Shown: piece after piece, positions 26,501-37,440 of the stretch
Layout: every line of letters starts with the position of its first letter
Numbering within the stretch: the stretch's first letter is position 1
Position numbers and translations under genes: made by a program
NCBI GenBank assembly: GCA_038363925.1
Contig: JAQQWL010000011.1
Span: 6,696,001 to 6,760,000 of the forward strand
Length of the DNA stretch: 64,000 nucleotides
Source: Apiospora phragmitis
Lineage: Eukaryota > Ascomycota > Sordariomycetes > Amphisphaeriales > Apiosporaceae
Reading direction: 5' to 3'
Notes under the pieces: generated by a model
The model's database searches: none
Seen by the model: only the letters and a program-made list of their open reading frames with translations
Told to the model about the DNA's origin: nothing

Positions 26501-27714
26501 AACTATGCGAGTGTTTTGGGCAATCTCAGCACTAAGACGAAACACAAGCAGAGCTGTACTTTGGTGATGGCCCTAGTCGACCATTACAGAGGCATCAGAT
26601 CGGTTGATGGCGAGGTTATGCAGGAGACCTGGCAGAACCGACTTTCTCGTAAGTGAAACTCTTCCATCCACGAAAAGCACCCACTAATAGTCATTTAGAA
26701 CACATCAAGCCGGGCATGCGTCTGTATGATACTACAGATTATGGCCCTTTCCCTAACATTGAGGCAAACCCGGATCGTCCTATTCAAGACTTTCTTAGTA
26801 TCGGTCCTGGTCTATCGGTATGTTTCCCGAGCCCGAGACCAAGCCTTGCTGCTCTTTACAACTAACCTGGCAAATAGGAGGACCGAGCACACCTGTCGCT
26901 CCTTTCGGAGCGTTTCCTGAGTCTCATCGCATACAAGGAGCCGAAAGAGTACAAGCCCGTCAATGCAGCTCTGGCTAAGGATCGTGACCGTAACATTGTA
27001 GTCCCGGCCTGCCGGGATATGATGACGTCGATGAACATGATCATGCAACGGATGGATGTTCGGGACAAGCTGACTCTCCCAGAATACGAATACTACTGCC
27101 ACGTCCAAGCATTGGGTTTCTACGTTGTCTTATCTTTGACGAAGCCAAAGGGCGGTATGCCTGACCAACTTGTCGAGATGATCCGCTCCGAACTTATCAA
27201 TCAGCTGGCACGACTCATGGTTCGCAGAAAGACGACGACGGAAGCAGACGCCGCCAAAGGCGATGTATTTTATGACATCTCTGCGCTGCACGCTAATGGA
27301 ATGCTGCGCGAGTCTGCACTGGTGACTGTTCATGTGGTCCGCTACCTCGAGCGCACACGGGGCGCGGATGCTAAGAGCCCAATGCCTCAGTGGATGATCG
27401 AACACCTGAAGATCCTAAGAACAGTCTCCTTGGCTGTCAACCACCACCTGAAGGAGTGTATCGAGAGACTCTCGATGACGGTCAATCCGGCTGGCTGGGC
27501 CGATCGGATCGCCGAGTGGGCATTCGGTGACCTGGCCAATGGCACTCGCGGCGTGTCTGACGACCCCGAGGAGACGTATGAGAATAGCGATATCGACATG
27601 CTGCTGTACAAGGCCATCGGCCCGAAGCGCAACTTCACGATGGCGATCGACCTGATCGTGCATTCGTGGGGAGACGCCGCCCGGGGTTGGAGCAAAGTCA
27701 AGCTCATCGAATAA
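23591..27714 (+). CDS. MDM20: NatB N-terminal acetyltransferase auxiliary subunit (Mdm20/Naa25)
   Basis: Large auxiliary, ribosome-anchoring subunit of the NatB complex, which acetylates Met-Asp/Glu/Asn N-termini together with the catalytic Nat3/Naa20. Nine exons: 23591-23734, 24257-24544, 24599-24679, 24741-24830, 24887-25395, 25449-25743, 25805-26648, 26699-26817 and 26878-27714. They give 1068 residues with no frameshift. Recognisable features are the N-terminal TPR-like repeats (ATKDPYFEALELAARSQ, DWEHAQQIAAVMDKNFP), the conserved block EEYFTMITNFGPQHAIYRTQ, and the helical segment QDLSVLLVKLYILIGAASHA. The first intron is 522 bp, far longer than the others. The start at 23591 is chosen because MNSYQAHRPSLRD precedes the helical core in the right frame; an in-frame ATG at 23690 is an alternative. 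Identification rests on overall pattern. Confidence 0.85.
23957..23968. repeat. C12 homopolymer tract
   Basis: Run of twelve C inside the first intron of the NatB subunit gene. Confidence 0.9.
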
Positions 27715-28634
27715 ACTCCCAACGCGATGACCGCATTAGCTCTTGCTGTCGCCCTGCTACTTGCTCAAAGGTGGACTGGCCGAAATGTCTGTTGCGGCGC
27801 TCGCTCTCAAATGGTCGAGGGTTCTAAGGGATATCAAGAGATTATAAGGGATTCGAAAAGCGTAACGGTTGACAAACCGTCGCGTTCGAATCATGGTGGT
27901 CTTGACTCGCTACAAACAGGGGAACGGAATGACAAGACATTGGGTCTCTTAAGAGGTATCTCCAGCTCGTCTAGGTCTTTTGCAAACTTCTCAAGATGAC
28001 AGCAAGGATGTCTTTTACATGCTTACGGTAGCCCGGACCTATCTCATCTCCAGGATGAGTTTACATTTGCCTGGACTCGATGCCCAAGAACAAGGCAGAA
28101 AGCAACCAGAAAAAAAGAAGAGAGAGAAAAATAGATAGCTCATCCATGGCGAAGAAAGCCATGTAATATGAGATGATGGACTGAATGTAAGACCAGTGCA
28201 CCGTGATCGTAGTCGGACCAAATCAGAGATGTTATCATTTTACCCCTACAGAAAGGGGCAGCGTGCATCTGCCATACTGAGCAGCAGATCACCCGCGCTT
28301 TCCCATCTGCTCCTATGCTCATATGAGTTCTAAGCCAGGAATAAAGTTCAGCCACGCCTAGTACCTTATGAAGAATGCTCAGCTAAGATGCTATCCCTCT
28401 ATCGAAAAGGGGCGGGAGGAACGCTTTCTCTCTTCTCGATACGTCCCCAGGTCAGAATCATGAACTTCAATCCTCGGGTCTTTAATTTGTACGGGGCGCA
28501 AATGATGTTCAATTCTAGCTACAGATCTAGGTCTTACGAAGCCCACATCCCTTCTTGATCACCCGCGACTTCAAGTTTTCTGCTTTTCTTTTCTTCTATC
28601 GTGTTGTGTTCTCGTCTCTCTCCTTCTTCTCCTC
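27715..28634. other. Intergenic region between convergent genes
   Basis: The 3' flanks of the NatB gene and ILM1. I see no supported gene. A tRNA-like hairpin at 27860-27900 was examined and rejected. Confidence 0.5.
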
Positions 28635-29310
28635 TCACATGTGGCGGTCGCCCCCGGAGCTGTTGCGCCTCCGCTGCTTCTTGACCTGAAGGGCGCGGGC
28701 CTCCTCGCGCAGGGTGACCCAGACCCAGAACCAGCTGAGCATCTCCATGAAGGCGAGGGTGAAAACGACGCGGTTGCGCAGGCCGTCCCAGCCGCCGCCG
28801 CTGCCGGTGCCGGGCACGGCGATGGGCCGCGACATGATCTTGCCGCCCGCGCCGGCGCGGCGGGGCATCGTGGGCGTCGTGAACCACGTCGTCGCCAGCA
28901 CCACGGCGAAGAAGAGGAAGCGCAGCGGCGCCTGCGCGCCCCAGTGGTGCACCAGCCAGATCTCCTCGGGCAACGACAGCGACAGGATGTCGGACAGGCC
29001 CACAAGGAGCAGGATCATGGCGAGCAGGGAGGTCACGGGGGTCGGCGAGCTGAACTTGGTCGTCATGGGCTATATGGAGGGAGAACAGGGCTAGGTTAGC
29101 AGACTTGTTCGCTTAGAGAGAAAGAAGGGGATAGGCTGAGCTGGCGGGAGAGGAGGGAGAGGGAAAGCTTACCACGCCCATGGCTTCACCCAGCAGATAG
29201 ACCAACGCTTGTTCTGCGATGGTTTCCGGGTTCGTGAAGAAAAAGTAGGCCAGGGTGATGTGGAAGAGTGACAGCGAGGTCAGGATCGTCTTGGCGGATA
29301 TGAGTGCCAT
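28635..29310 (-). CDS. ILM1: Ilm1-family membrane protein
   Basis: Small multi-pass membrane protein resembling yeast Ilm1 (increased loss of mitochondrial DNA), an ER-associated protein of poorly known function. Exon 1 is 29310-29173 and exon 2 is 29069-28635, for 190 residues. The N-terminus MALISAKTILTSLSLFHIT and YFFFTNP, ending in LLGEAMGV, is the family hallmark. Splicing adds PMTTKFSSPTPVTSLLAMI, a second helix, then SDILSLSLPEEIWLVHHWGA, a third (PLRFLFFAVVLATTWF) and a fourth (VVFTLAFMEMLSWFWVWVTL). The C-terminal tail is basic. The intron (29172-29070) is in phase 0. Topology is four transmembrane helices. Confidence 0.82.
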
Positions 29311-30244
29311 GGTTGCGGTGCTCCGGTTGTTCTCGGGTCGCGCGGACTTTTAGCTATCGTCGTGAGTGATCGTGGGGCGCATTTGTCTCCGTCCGGAGTG
29401 AAGATGGTTGATGATGGGAAGGGTTGTGGTTCATCGATCAGCGCATTCTATATTGGGTATATAGATGATGCAGGAGGGGATGTATGTGTGTACGTGGATG
29501 TCCGTGTATGGCGGCGTTGACAAACATTGGCTGTCCTGTTGCCTTCGGGGCTGTGCTGGTGACCGTGTCTCGAAAAGATTGATGGATACGCATGTCCATC
29601 GCGAGCCCCTGCAGCTGGCGCTGTTCCAATTTTCGGGGGGCCCTGCATTAGCAGATGCTGCGCTATGATGAATGCTTCAGCTCAACCTTGCTTATCGTTT
29701 ATCGCGGGAAGCGGGAGAGCTAAAGCGTAACTGGCCCCTAACTTTCTAGAATCTAGCATGGTCCCTCCAATTTGAAGCTTGACCATGATAGCTTAAGTAT
29801 CCAATACTCCAATACTTATCCTGATCATACCAGACCCAATTGTCCTCATAATAGCTAGAATCCAATTGCAAGGCTCCATGTCTTCGCTTGCTTTACATGT
29901 CACCAAGATCCCCTTTCTATCCAATACTCTCTGGCTTGGAACGCGAAGCTACGTGAAGCTACTTGTGTAAAGTAGGTAATATTGTGTACTGCGGGGTTCT
30001 TCCCTGAAATCCGACGGGATGGCTGCTGTCAAAGACCTGAAGTTCATCTGAGCCCAAAAGGTGGGGGGTTCGCAAATCAATTGGCTTCCAGCATAAGGGT
30101 TGGCTGCTTGAGGAAACAACAAAAACATTCGCAAATCGAGTCATGTTATGACCAGAACCTGCTAAAGCCTAGATTCTGCTGGCCATGCTCTAAGAGAAAC
30201 TCGGCCTTTTTCTCCTCCTGTTGTACGACCTCATCCTGCCCAAA
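29311..30244. other. Divergent promoter region
   Basis: Contains the promoters of ILM1 (left) and the geranylgeranyltransferase gene (right). No supported gene. Confidence 0.55.
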
Positions 30245-31578
30245 ATGGAGCTCCAGAAAGCAAGACATGTGCAGTATTTCCAGCGCTGTTACACCACAGT
30301 CCTGCCATCCGTCTACACATCTATGGACAGCAATCGCCTGCTCCTAGGCTACTTCACCCTCGCCGGGCTCGACCTTCTGTCATCTCCTTCTTCTGCTTCA
30401 GCATCAACCAACGAAGACAATACACCCGCCCCTCCCAGTCTCTGATACCGGCCGCGGATCGGCAGCGACTGCGCGACTGGGTGCTGGCGCAACAACACCG
30501 GAAGGGGGGCTTCTGCGGCAGTCCCGGCCACGTGCAACCCGACATCATAAAACGAGGTTGGAATGAGGCAGTTTCGTACCCGGCAGTGAACGACACCGAG
30601 AATGTGAGCCTACCCGGAACATACTTCGCGCTGCTCACTTTGGGGCTGCTGGCAAATGAGGACGCAAACAGCGTGGCAACGGCGTTTCGGGGCGTGAACA
30701 GGATAGGGACGTTACGATGGATCAAGCGACTCCAAAGACCTGACGGCAGCTTCGGTGAGGTTGTCAATGCGGACGGCTCCATCTCCGGAGGCCGGGATAT
30801 GCGATACTGCTACATGGCGGCGACAATACGATGGGTACTACGCGGGAACGAAGTGGGAAAGGACCTGGACATTGATATCGACGGCATGGTGCGGCACATC
30901 AGAAAGAGCCAGGCTTACGATGGTGGGTTTGCCGAGAGCCACATGGGCGAGAGTCAGGCAGGCTATGCCTACTGCGCCGTTGCCGCGTTGTCCATGCTGG
31001 ACCTTACAGCAGCAGATGCAAACAAGCCAAATCGCTATCTAGAGGCCGGAATACCCAACATAGCCGCCATGGTACGCTGGCTCGTATCTCGGCAGATTGT
31101 TTTTACGGACAGCGATGAAAGTGATAGCGAAGAAGAAGCAGAAGATAAGATGACCGCAGTACCGACCTCGGAAATGGCATCGCTGAGTGTCACGGGCCCG
31201 GTACTGGGCGGGTTCAACGGCCGCCCAAACAAGGTTGCAGATACATGCTACGCCTGGTGGGTAGCCGGTGCGCTGCATGTGTTGAACGATGCCCTGCCCG
31301 AAGCCGCAAGTCTGAACGGAGCGTCTGGCCGTGAATTCTTGCTGCAGAAAACGCAGAACGCCTATGGAGGCTTCGGAAAGGACGCAGGGGCACCGCCGGA
31401 TCTGTTCCACTCATACCTGGGACTGGCGGCCCTCGCTACGATGGCTGGGAACAAGACTGAAGAGGGTTTAGGCCAATTTGATGTTCGGCTCTGTCTTGGA
31501 AAGGAGGCGGCCTCCAGAGTAGACCGAGCAAGGCAGTTTTGGGCTCCAGCATCAGGAAATGATACCACATACGCTTAG
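30245..31578 (+). CDS. CDC43: Protein geranylgeranyltransferase type I, beta subunit (one frameshift)
   Basis: Catalytic beta subunit of GGTase-I, which transfers geranylgeranyl to CaaX proteins such as Rho1 and Cdc42. It is intronless. The N-terminus is MELQKARHVQYFQRCY followed by SMDSNRLLLGYFTLAGLDLL. The alpha-alpha barrel repeats show as GGFCGSPGH, GSFGEVVNADG, GGFAESHMGESQAGYAYC, GGFNGRPNKVADTCYAWW and NAYGGFGKDAGAPPDLFHSY. Zinc ligands are likely Asp and Cys in ADTCYAWW and His in LFHSYLGL. The frame slips once near the C4 run 30429-30432; one extra C links NTPAP to SQSLIPAADRQRLRDWVL and yields 444 residues. CDC43 is essential in yeast, so a consensus error is more likely than loss. 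Asp/Glu-rich insert SDESDSEEEAEDK lies before the fourth repeat. Stop TAG. Confidence 0.88.
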
Positions 31579-31773
31579 AATAGAAGGGAATAAGAGAACA
31601 AGAAATGGCGAAGCACATGCTTGTTCGTCCCAGGTCATATCTCACGATAAATCATGTCTAGTAGCTAATGCAGTCCACCAGTGAAAACAGATACAGCACT
31701 AGCCCAGGTAGGCCACTCGTGCAAACCTTTGTGACGGGTCCGTACCCCGAGAGAATACGATCAGCATCGTGTC

Positions 31774-32079
31774 TCAGGCGACAGAGAACATCCAAATGTC
31801 GATTGTAGACGTCTGGACCGAGGTGCGGGGTCTTGCTTCTTTGTACGTCATGCCTTTGGCTTTGACTATTGCTTCCCAACATGTTGGAATGATTCTGAGG
31901 CTTGGTTCGACGGTTAGAAATGCCAATCCTGTCGCTTTTAAAGCTGTCATGATGGGTTCGGTAACCTCTCCCAGTCCATTGTTAGGACAGCCATACGACC
32001 TGACGAATTCCAGGTCCAGCACGCCCGTTTTCGTCCGGCACTTGAAGCTAGCCGTGGTGCACTTGAGCGAAATGCTTTT
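31774..32079 (-). pseudogene. Possible gene relic, unknown family
   Basis: An open minus-strand frame of about 101 codons without an ATG at its left end. It reads like a protein C-terminus: TASFKCRTKTGVLDLEFVRS, then YGCPNNGLGEVTEPIM, ALKATGLAFLTVEPSLRIIP, and CWEAIVKAKG. The composition is protein-like rather than random, but no upstream exon or start can be joined. I cannot name the family. It may be a degraded gene or chance. Confidence 0.25.
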
Positions 32080-32784
32080 TCATGTTCAAGCTCTCTTACT
32101 GTGATCTCCTATGATCTCATTTTATTCTTAGTATATTGAATACGGTTTTCTGGCTTCTGTCCTCGGTTCCTAGATGAGTTTAGCTATTTCCTCAAGTCGG
32201 CAGTAATTCCTTAACTGTCGGTGACGAGAAAAGTAGCGATATCCAACAGCTGGTGTATGCTTGTTATTGATAATCTAGAGTACTTCGAACCGGCTTTGAT
32301 GCTGTGGGAGGGAGTCTATCTCAGGGGCTACCAGAATCTCCATTATCGTCGTCCCTCCCGTCATTGATATCCTATTATTCGCACCTGTCGCCCTCCGGAG
32401 CCCCGCGCAATGATGGCGCAGCTGGCCAAATACCCAGGAACGCCGGTAAAATTCTTCAACTACGAAGCAGATCAATGGATGTTAAGCAGGCTAGGTATTC
32501 AATACGGGTATATCACCATCCTTTTTGATTAATCAGGCGGCCTTAGAACGCGAGCTAAGAAGGGGTTGGAAGGTTCCTTTCGTAGGGTTATTCAGTGCAT
32601 CGATTCTTCCCGTAAGATAAAACATAAGAAATACTTCTCGGAGCGTTCCGAATATCAGGATGGGCTTCTAACCAACCCAGTGCTCTTTTGGCATGGGCCA
32701 TTCTGAAATTTTATATCTCTGAGTGACGGTAGTAGTCAAGTCAAGTCATGGCTTGATGACATACTATCATGTTCCTTATTTCGG

Positions 32785-32795
32785 GGGGGGGGGGG
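32785..32795. repeat. G11 homopolymer tract
   Basis: Run of eleven G in intergenic DNA. Confidence 0.9.
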
Positions 32796-33883
32796 CAGGT
32801 CGAACAAGCCCTTGGGCTCCTTGGCATCGTCCATCCTAGATGTAGGAAGCAGGTAAAAGCGATTCGAAAACGGCCGAGTTGGGCGCAGAGCGTCCTTGTC
32901 AATCGTAGCAAGGCCTTCTGTGGCTGATAGAGCAGAGTTGGTAAAGTTGTGTGCTGCCGTTGAACTTCAAAGATACGCTGTCGGAACCATTAGTACAGGA
33001 AGGATGTAGGGATAATTGACTGAACACCACAGCTTATACATGTCCAGTTCCGTGTCTGAACTTTAAGCCATTGTGGATAATTTATCAGGCGTCCCGTTGG
33101 CAAGGTTTAACCAGTCCATGGACGCATTGAGCTGGTTATCGTAACATCAAGAAGGTGAAAGAGAATGGCAGGATACTGTGACCTGTCGAGGGGGAAAAGT
33201 ATGTATTGGTATTTACAGACTTGGCACTGGGGCAGAAGCTTACTTGAAGGGAAGCAGAAACGGGACGCCTGTGCATCCATTCGCCTAGTCGCCGTCTTAG
33301 AGAGCAGGCTTTGCCACAGCTTTCAGAAGATTTCTAGAGGAAGACTGTTCTCTATTCGTTGTTATCCTCATAGCAACTGTCATGACCAATATAATAGTGA
33401 GAATTAATACTCGGCATGCCTTGATCAACTCCTGTGTCTTTATACCCTGTGATTACCAAGGACTGAATGTGATCAAAACCATGACCGGAAATTGGTGGAA
33501 AAAGTTATATAGAGCCATGTAAAGAGGGAGTGTTACTTGATTAACATGATACAACACCTGGGTCCCGTAAAATTTAGAACGGGCAAGAGCATGTGAATGG
33601 AATGTCTGATTATTCCAAGTTGAACAAGGACAATTGTATTCACTGTATAGTCGCCGACTATGCAATTCTACCTAAGTACTTATTTGGCTCCGCTCTCCGC
33701 AAACCAGACCACCTTCGATGGTGCAACCCATCTTTTCACCTCTGGCCCCTTCTGCTCTTGTGAATCATCCTGCAGTCCCTTTATATCGACTTGCACCTCG
33801 CATTGAGCTACTATTGCTGTAAGCCTCCTTTTTACAGAAGAGAAATCGAAGCCCACTTGTCGAACAATTTCCCCCTATCGGCG

Positions 33884-34706
33884 ATGGCGGAGGCCGAGAA
33901 ACCACTGGGATGGCTTGACCTCCCTGGCGAGGTCAGAAACAAGATCGTAAGCAACCCCCCCCCCCCGACGATAGTATACGGAAGCCCCTTTTCCAGCAAG
34001 CTATCCGGTTCCAGTTGACAAGGTTGCCCTTACGGCAATGTGTTTACTCCATGTCCCAGTCCTGGCTGACCTCATTTCTCTCCCACAGTACCTAGAGGTG
34101 CTGAGCACCCCAGATGATACCGAAGGCTGGTCCCGCCCCGTTCACACTTCAGGCGAGAACTCGTCCGAGCAGAACGGGGGCTATAGCATCTCTATCTTGC
34201 GCACGAACAAGCGCATATATGATGAGGCGAGAAGTATCCTATACCGCGAGAATACCCTGTACCTCGGCCACCCACTGGACCTCACCGAGAACATACTCCC
34301 GACGGTCGGCGCCAAGAATGTGAGCTTCACCCGGCGTGCTTCGCTGCCATTCCCTGAGTGGGAAGAGTACCCCCCGTACCCCGGCAGCCACGACGGCACC
34401 TTTGGCATGGTTAGTGTTCTGGTTCAGCACTGCCCGCACATCGAGGAGATCGAGTTCGGCGATGTCGGACTCCGCGGTAGCAACTATCAGTCGGGAGGGA
34501 TCGAACAGGTTTTGGAGGCCTTTCTTCGACTCAGCTCGTACCTTCAGAGTATCCCTTCCCTGAAGAAGATCACCGTGTGGGTCAACCCATATGAAAGTTG
34601 GAGAAGGCAGTTTGACGCATTTCTGGACGACGAGCTGCGGGTTGAAAATGCGATGTCCAAGGCCGGCTGGGTCTTGGAAGGGAGAGAGCACTACCGTTGG
34701 GCCTGA
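33884..34706 (+). CDS. 2EXR/F-box-like hypothetical protein
   Basis: Two exons, 33884-33946 and 34089-34706, giving 226 residues. The junction builds WLDLPGEVRNKI-YLEVL, matching the LPxEVRNxIY signature of fungal F-box-like/2EXR proteins, normally near the N-terminus as here. The next conserved part is SISILRTNKRIYDEARSILY followed by RENTLYLG, also typical (ILRTNRQIYxEAxxILYxxN). The C-terminal half has leucine-rich-like stretches (HCPHIEEIEFGDVGLRG). These proteins are numerous in filamentous fungi and mostly uncharacterised; a role as a substrate-recognition scaffold is inference. The intron carries a C12 run. Confidence 0.75.
33955..33966. repeat. C12 homopolymer tract in intron
   Basis: Run of twelve C just inside the donor end of the intron of the 2EXR-like gene. 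Confidence 0.9.
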
Positions 34707-35166
34707 AGGTATCATACGGGCCACAGGAGTAATAGTGCAGAGGAGGGTTATGAAGAATAAGTCACGATGTTTTTGCATCACCTTATGAAGATGATATAGG
34801 GGAATGAATACACACAAACACGGTAAAGGAGGCGGCTTCTTTCACACCTACCCTCACCACATATGTAGTGTAACGCGGTCCATGCCCCCTATTGGACGAC
34901 ACGGACGCTTCAGTCGCATTGTATGCAGGGGTTCCTCCGTGCTTGGCTAATACAATTCTGAGAGGCGAAAGCGGGAGATCAGGATGCGTATAAGTCTACA
35001 GCCGGGCATCCTTCAGTCGGCTCGCGCTCGAGGCTCGCTTGTTCCGCGACTTCCCCATTGCCATTCAGTCCTCAACAGCACAAAGTATCTCCTGGGCTCA
35101 AGATCCGAAGCCGAAGATCGCATTTCTGACATTCTGCAGGATTTATTAATTCGGGTACCGCAACAT

Positions 35167-35189
35167 ACACACACACACACACACACACA
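35167..35189. repeat. (AC)n microsatellite
   Basis: Uninterrupted AC dinucleotide repeat of about eleven and a half units, immediately upstream of a coding-like fragment. Confidence 0.95.
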
Positions 35190-35191
35190 AA

Positions 35192-35380
35192 CACTATGGC
35201 CCCCCTTCCCCGCCCGACGTGATCAACGCCATCACGCGCAAGAAGGCGCGCTACGGCTACTACGCCGACACGAAGCAGTGGCACCGATACGCCGGCGACG
35301 TGTACCCGCCCGGGTGTGAACAGGTGCCGCTGTGGGCGATGATGCAGGTGGAGAAATGGCTCGGTATATCGCTTCTGTAG
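35192..35380 (+). pseudogene. Gene fragment, possibly SnoaL/NTF2-like
   Basis: A GC-rich open stretch of 63 codons with no start codon, abutting an AC microsatellite and ending in TAG. It begins HYGPPSPPDVINAITRKKAR and goes on YGYYADTKQWHRYAGDVYPP. The string ITRKKxRYxYYADTKQW resembles the N-terminal helix of fungal SnoaL/NTF2-like proteins, but the rest of that domain is absent. A frame upstream of the repeat (34984-35165, EAEDRISDILQDLLIRVPQ) could be part of the same former gene with the repeat shifting the frame. Family assignment is tentative. Confidence 0.35.
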
Positions 35381-35745
35381 TAACTTTTCGTCTGGAGGTA
35401 GAAAAGGGGTCTCGGGGTCTCCGTGACGGCAATTCGGTCGCTTTGAATAATGAATGGTGAGAAAATTGGTTTCCTACGAGGATTAATGATATTAATATTA
35501 CGCGAATTATCAGCGATACGAGGTCTGAATTATGTAGACCGAGGCATAAATCCTTCGGGCTGATATCCAAACCTCCAATCATGCCGGTCAGCTCATGGAG
35601 ACAATGAGTGAAATCATTCTAACGAGGGATTACTTTCAAAGACGCCGGCAAGTAAAGAGACTAGTCTGTCAATAGATACCCTAGAAACATAGAGCAGCTC
35701 CCTGTTGCAAATTGGACGCATGAAACATGATCTCGAAGCTGGTAG

Positions 35746-36747
35746 TCAGATCTCTACCACGATTGGCGGGTTGCGCAGCTCGTTCTGCTGACCCACTACT
35801 ACAGCGGCATTGACGAACGTAGTGATCTTATGCTCTCCCAGGGGCGTGAAATTGCGTAAATAGTAGCTGATTCGGCCCCAAGCCACCAAAATGGCCATCC
35901 AAGCCAGCATACCCCAGCCAGCCCATCCCGTCATGACCCCGCCGAACGCTCGTTGCACGGCATCTAAGATGAGGTCATCGCGCCCGTAAGCCGCATGTAT
36001 GTGACCGAACACCATCAAGCGGGGTCGTAATCGGTGTACCATGTCTGCTAGATAGGGGCATCCCGCTCGGTGAAAATCCCGCTGGTCGAGGTAATGGCGC
36101 GGCGGACCATGTGTGATAAGAATATCTGGAGGCTGCTCCATGAGAGCCATCTTCTCCTCCCAGTGATCGAGGGCGTCAGGTCGGTATTGAAAGGCGGATA
36201 TGCCATACTGAGGGGTCCACGGGCTACCGAAAACGGTGAGCTTTCTTTCCCTGTTGCTGCTGCTGCTGCTGGGAGTACCGTTTTGGTCACCTGCTGCTCC
36301 CTCGGTGTCGATGTCAAGAATGACGCTCGTGTCCTGTAGGTAGACAACATCTCCCCAGTCAAGGTCTGCTTTGGTTTTGGTCTGGCCATAGCGCCTCTCG
36401 GGATATCTCGTGAGAAACTCCTCGTCCAAGAGGACATCATGGTTTCCAGCGACATAAATCTTGTGCTTGTGCGGTTGGGAAGAGAGCCATGCTAGGCCAG
36501 TCTGCATCTCATCAAAGGAGCCCGATTCCGTCAAGTCTCCCGCGTGGATGAGAACATCGCCGAGCGGTAAGGAGGGCTGCTTGTTATGTGTGTCGGAGAT
36601 GCATACTACCCGCACCGGCGCCGAAGAAGATGCAGTTTTGGTTGACGGGTTTTGACTCTTGCGATGGAATGTCAAGCGTGCCTGGGCGACCTGTCGTTTG
36701 CGCCGGCCCCGGGATTTTATATTTGTAAGAGGTGCCGAAGCAGGCAT
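35746..36747 (-). CDS. Calcineurin-like metallophosphoesterase
   Basis: Single-exon gene of 333 residues. The start at 36747 is the first ATG; the longer frame upstream has none. All five metallophosphoesterase motifs are present in order: CISDTHN, HAGDLTE, VAGNHD, LITHGPP and VFGHIH, supplying the Asp, His and Asn ligands of a two-metal centre. This arrangement, with a short spacing between motifs, resembles the MPPED1/2-like class of small fungal phosphoesterases. The C-terminus has a hydrophobic segment, GWGMLAWMAILVAWG, that may anchor the protein in a membrane. An insert of Ser residues (GTPSSSSSN) lies in the middle. Substrate unknown (cyclic nucleotide or phosphoester). Confidence 0.88.
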   Translation of the reverse strand: MPASAPLTNIKSRGRRKRQVAQARLTFHRKSQNPSTKTASSSAPVRVVCISDTHNKQPSLPLGDVLIHAGDLTESGSFDEMQTGLAWLSSQPHKHKIYVAGNHDVLLDEEFLTRYPERRYGQTKTKADLDWGDVVYLQDTSVILDIDTEGAAGDQNGTPSSSSSNRERKLTVFGSPWTPQYGISAFQYRPDALDHWEEKMALMEQPPDILITHGPPRHYLDQRDFHRAGCPYLADMVHRLRPRLMVFGHIHAAYGRDDLILDAVQRAFGGVMTGWAGWGMLAWMAILVAWGRISYYLRNFTPLGEHKITTFVNAAVVVGQQNELRNPPIVVEI

Positions 36748-37440
36748 GAAGAATAGAATAGGCTTATTCCAGAATTGGAGGTTGAGAAACAAAGTCGCTA
36801 CGGATCCAAGTAGAGGAGAAAAGCTGGGTTTATCGATAATTATAGATACCTAAACATGACGATACTCAATGATTGTCAATGGCGTAGATGTTGGATGTCT
36901 GCATACCGATCAGCAAACATGCCTGTAAAACATGCCTACCCCACCTCAGCCACCCAAGCACTGGGCCAACGTGAGGTCTACTTACGTACCCCTGAACTTG
37001 GGCTTACCTATTCAGCTCAACCAACAAGACGATGCCAGTGGCCACTATTCTCATCCTGGGGCCTTTTCCGAGACCATAACGCAATGGGGTTTCAAGAGAA
37101 ACTAACCTAGATTGCTGCTGCCTCTTCTCATTCACTGGGAACTGCCATGAATGCGCGCGCCTAATATAAGATATCGATCAACCCAACTTGGTGATGCTCT
37201 CGGCGGCATGCTCAACAGATGAATATGATGGCTTACAGGAATAGCACACGCTACGTGCGAGGTTGTCTTGTGTTTCTTCGTGTTTATATATATATTATTA
37301 AAACAGAAGGTGACTCTAGGGAAACATCACAGTCCAGAACATCTCTTCCATCTTCAAAATCTTATAGCGATTCTATAACCACCTCTGCCCAGTCTCGTTG
37401 AAACATATAGTTCTATACCATCTCCATTTACGACAGCATC
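36748..37440. other. Divergent promoter region
   Basis: Lies between the metallophosphoesterase gene (left, minus strand) and the nucleotidyltransferase-like gene (right, plus strand). No supported gene. Confidence 0.55.

Larger units (their letters stand above)
31579..33883. other. Gene-poor intergenic region
   Basis: About 2.3 kb holding only one possible relic (minus strand, 31774-32079) and a G11 run at 32785-32795. The rest has no recognisable coding or RNA feature. Confidence 0.45.

Noticed and set aside
27860..27900. tRNA-like hairpin with a TTCGAAT box
   Set aside because: The TTCGAAT is not flanked by a pairing T-stem, the anticodon loop has the wrong size and no acceptor stem can be drawn.
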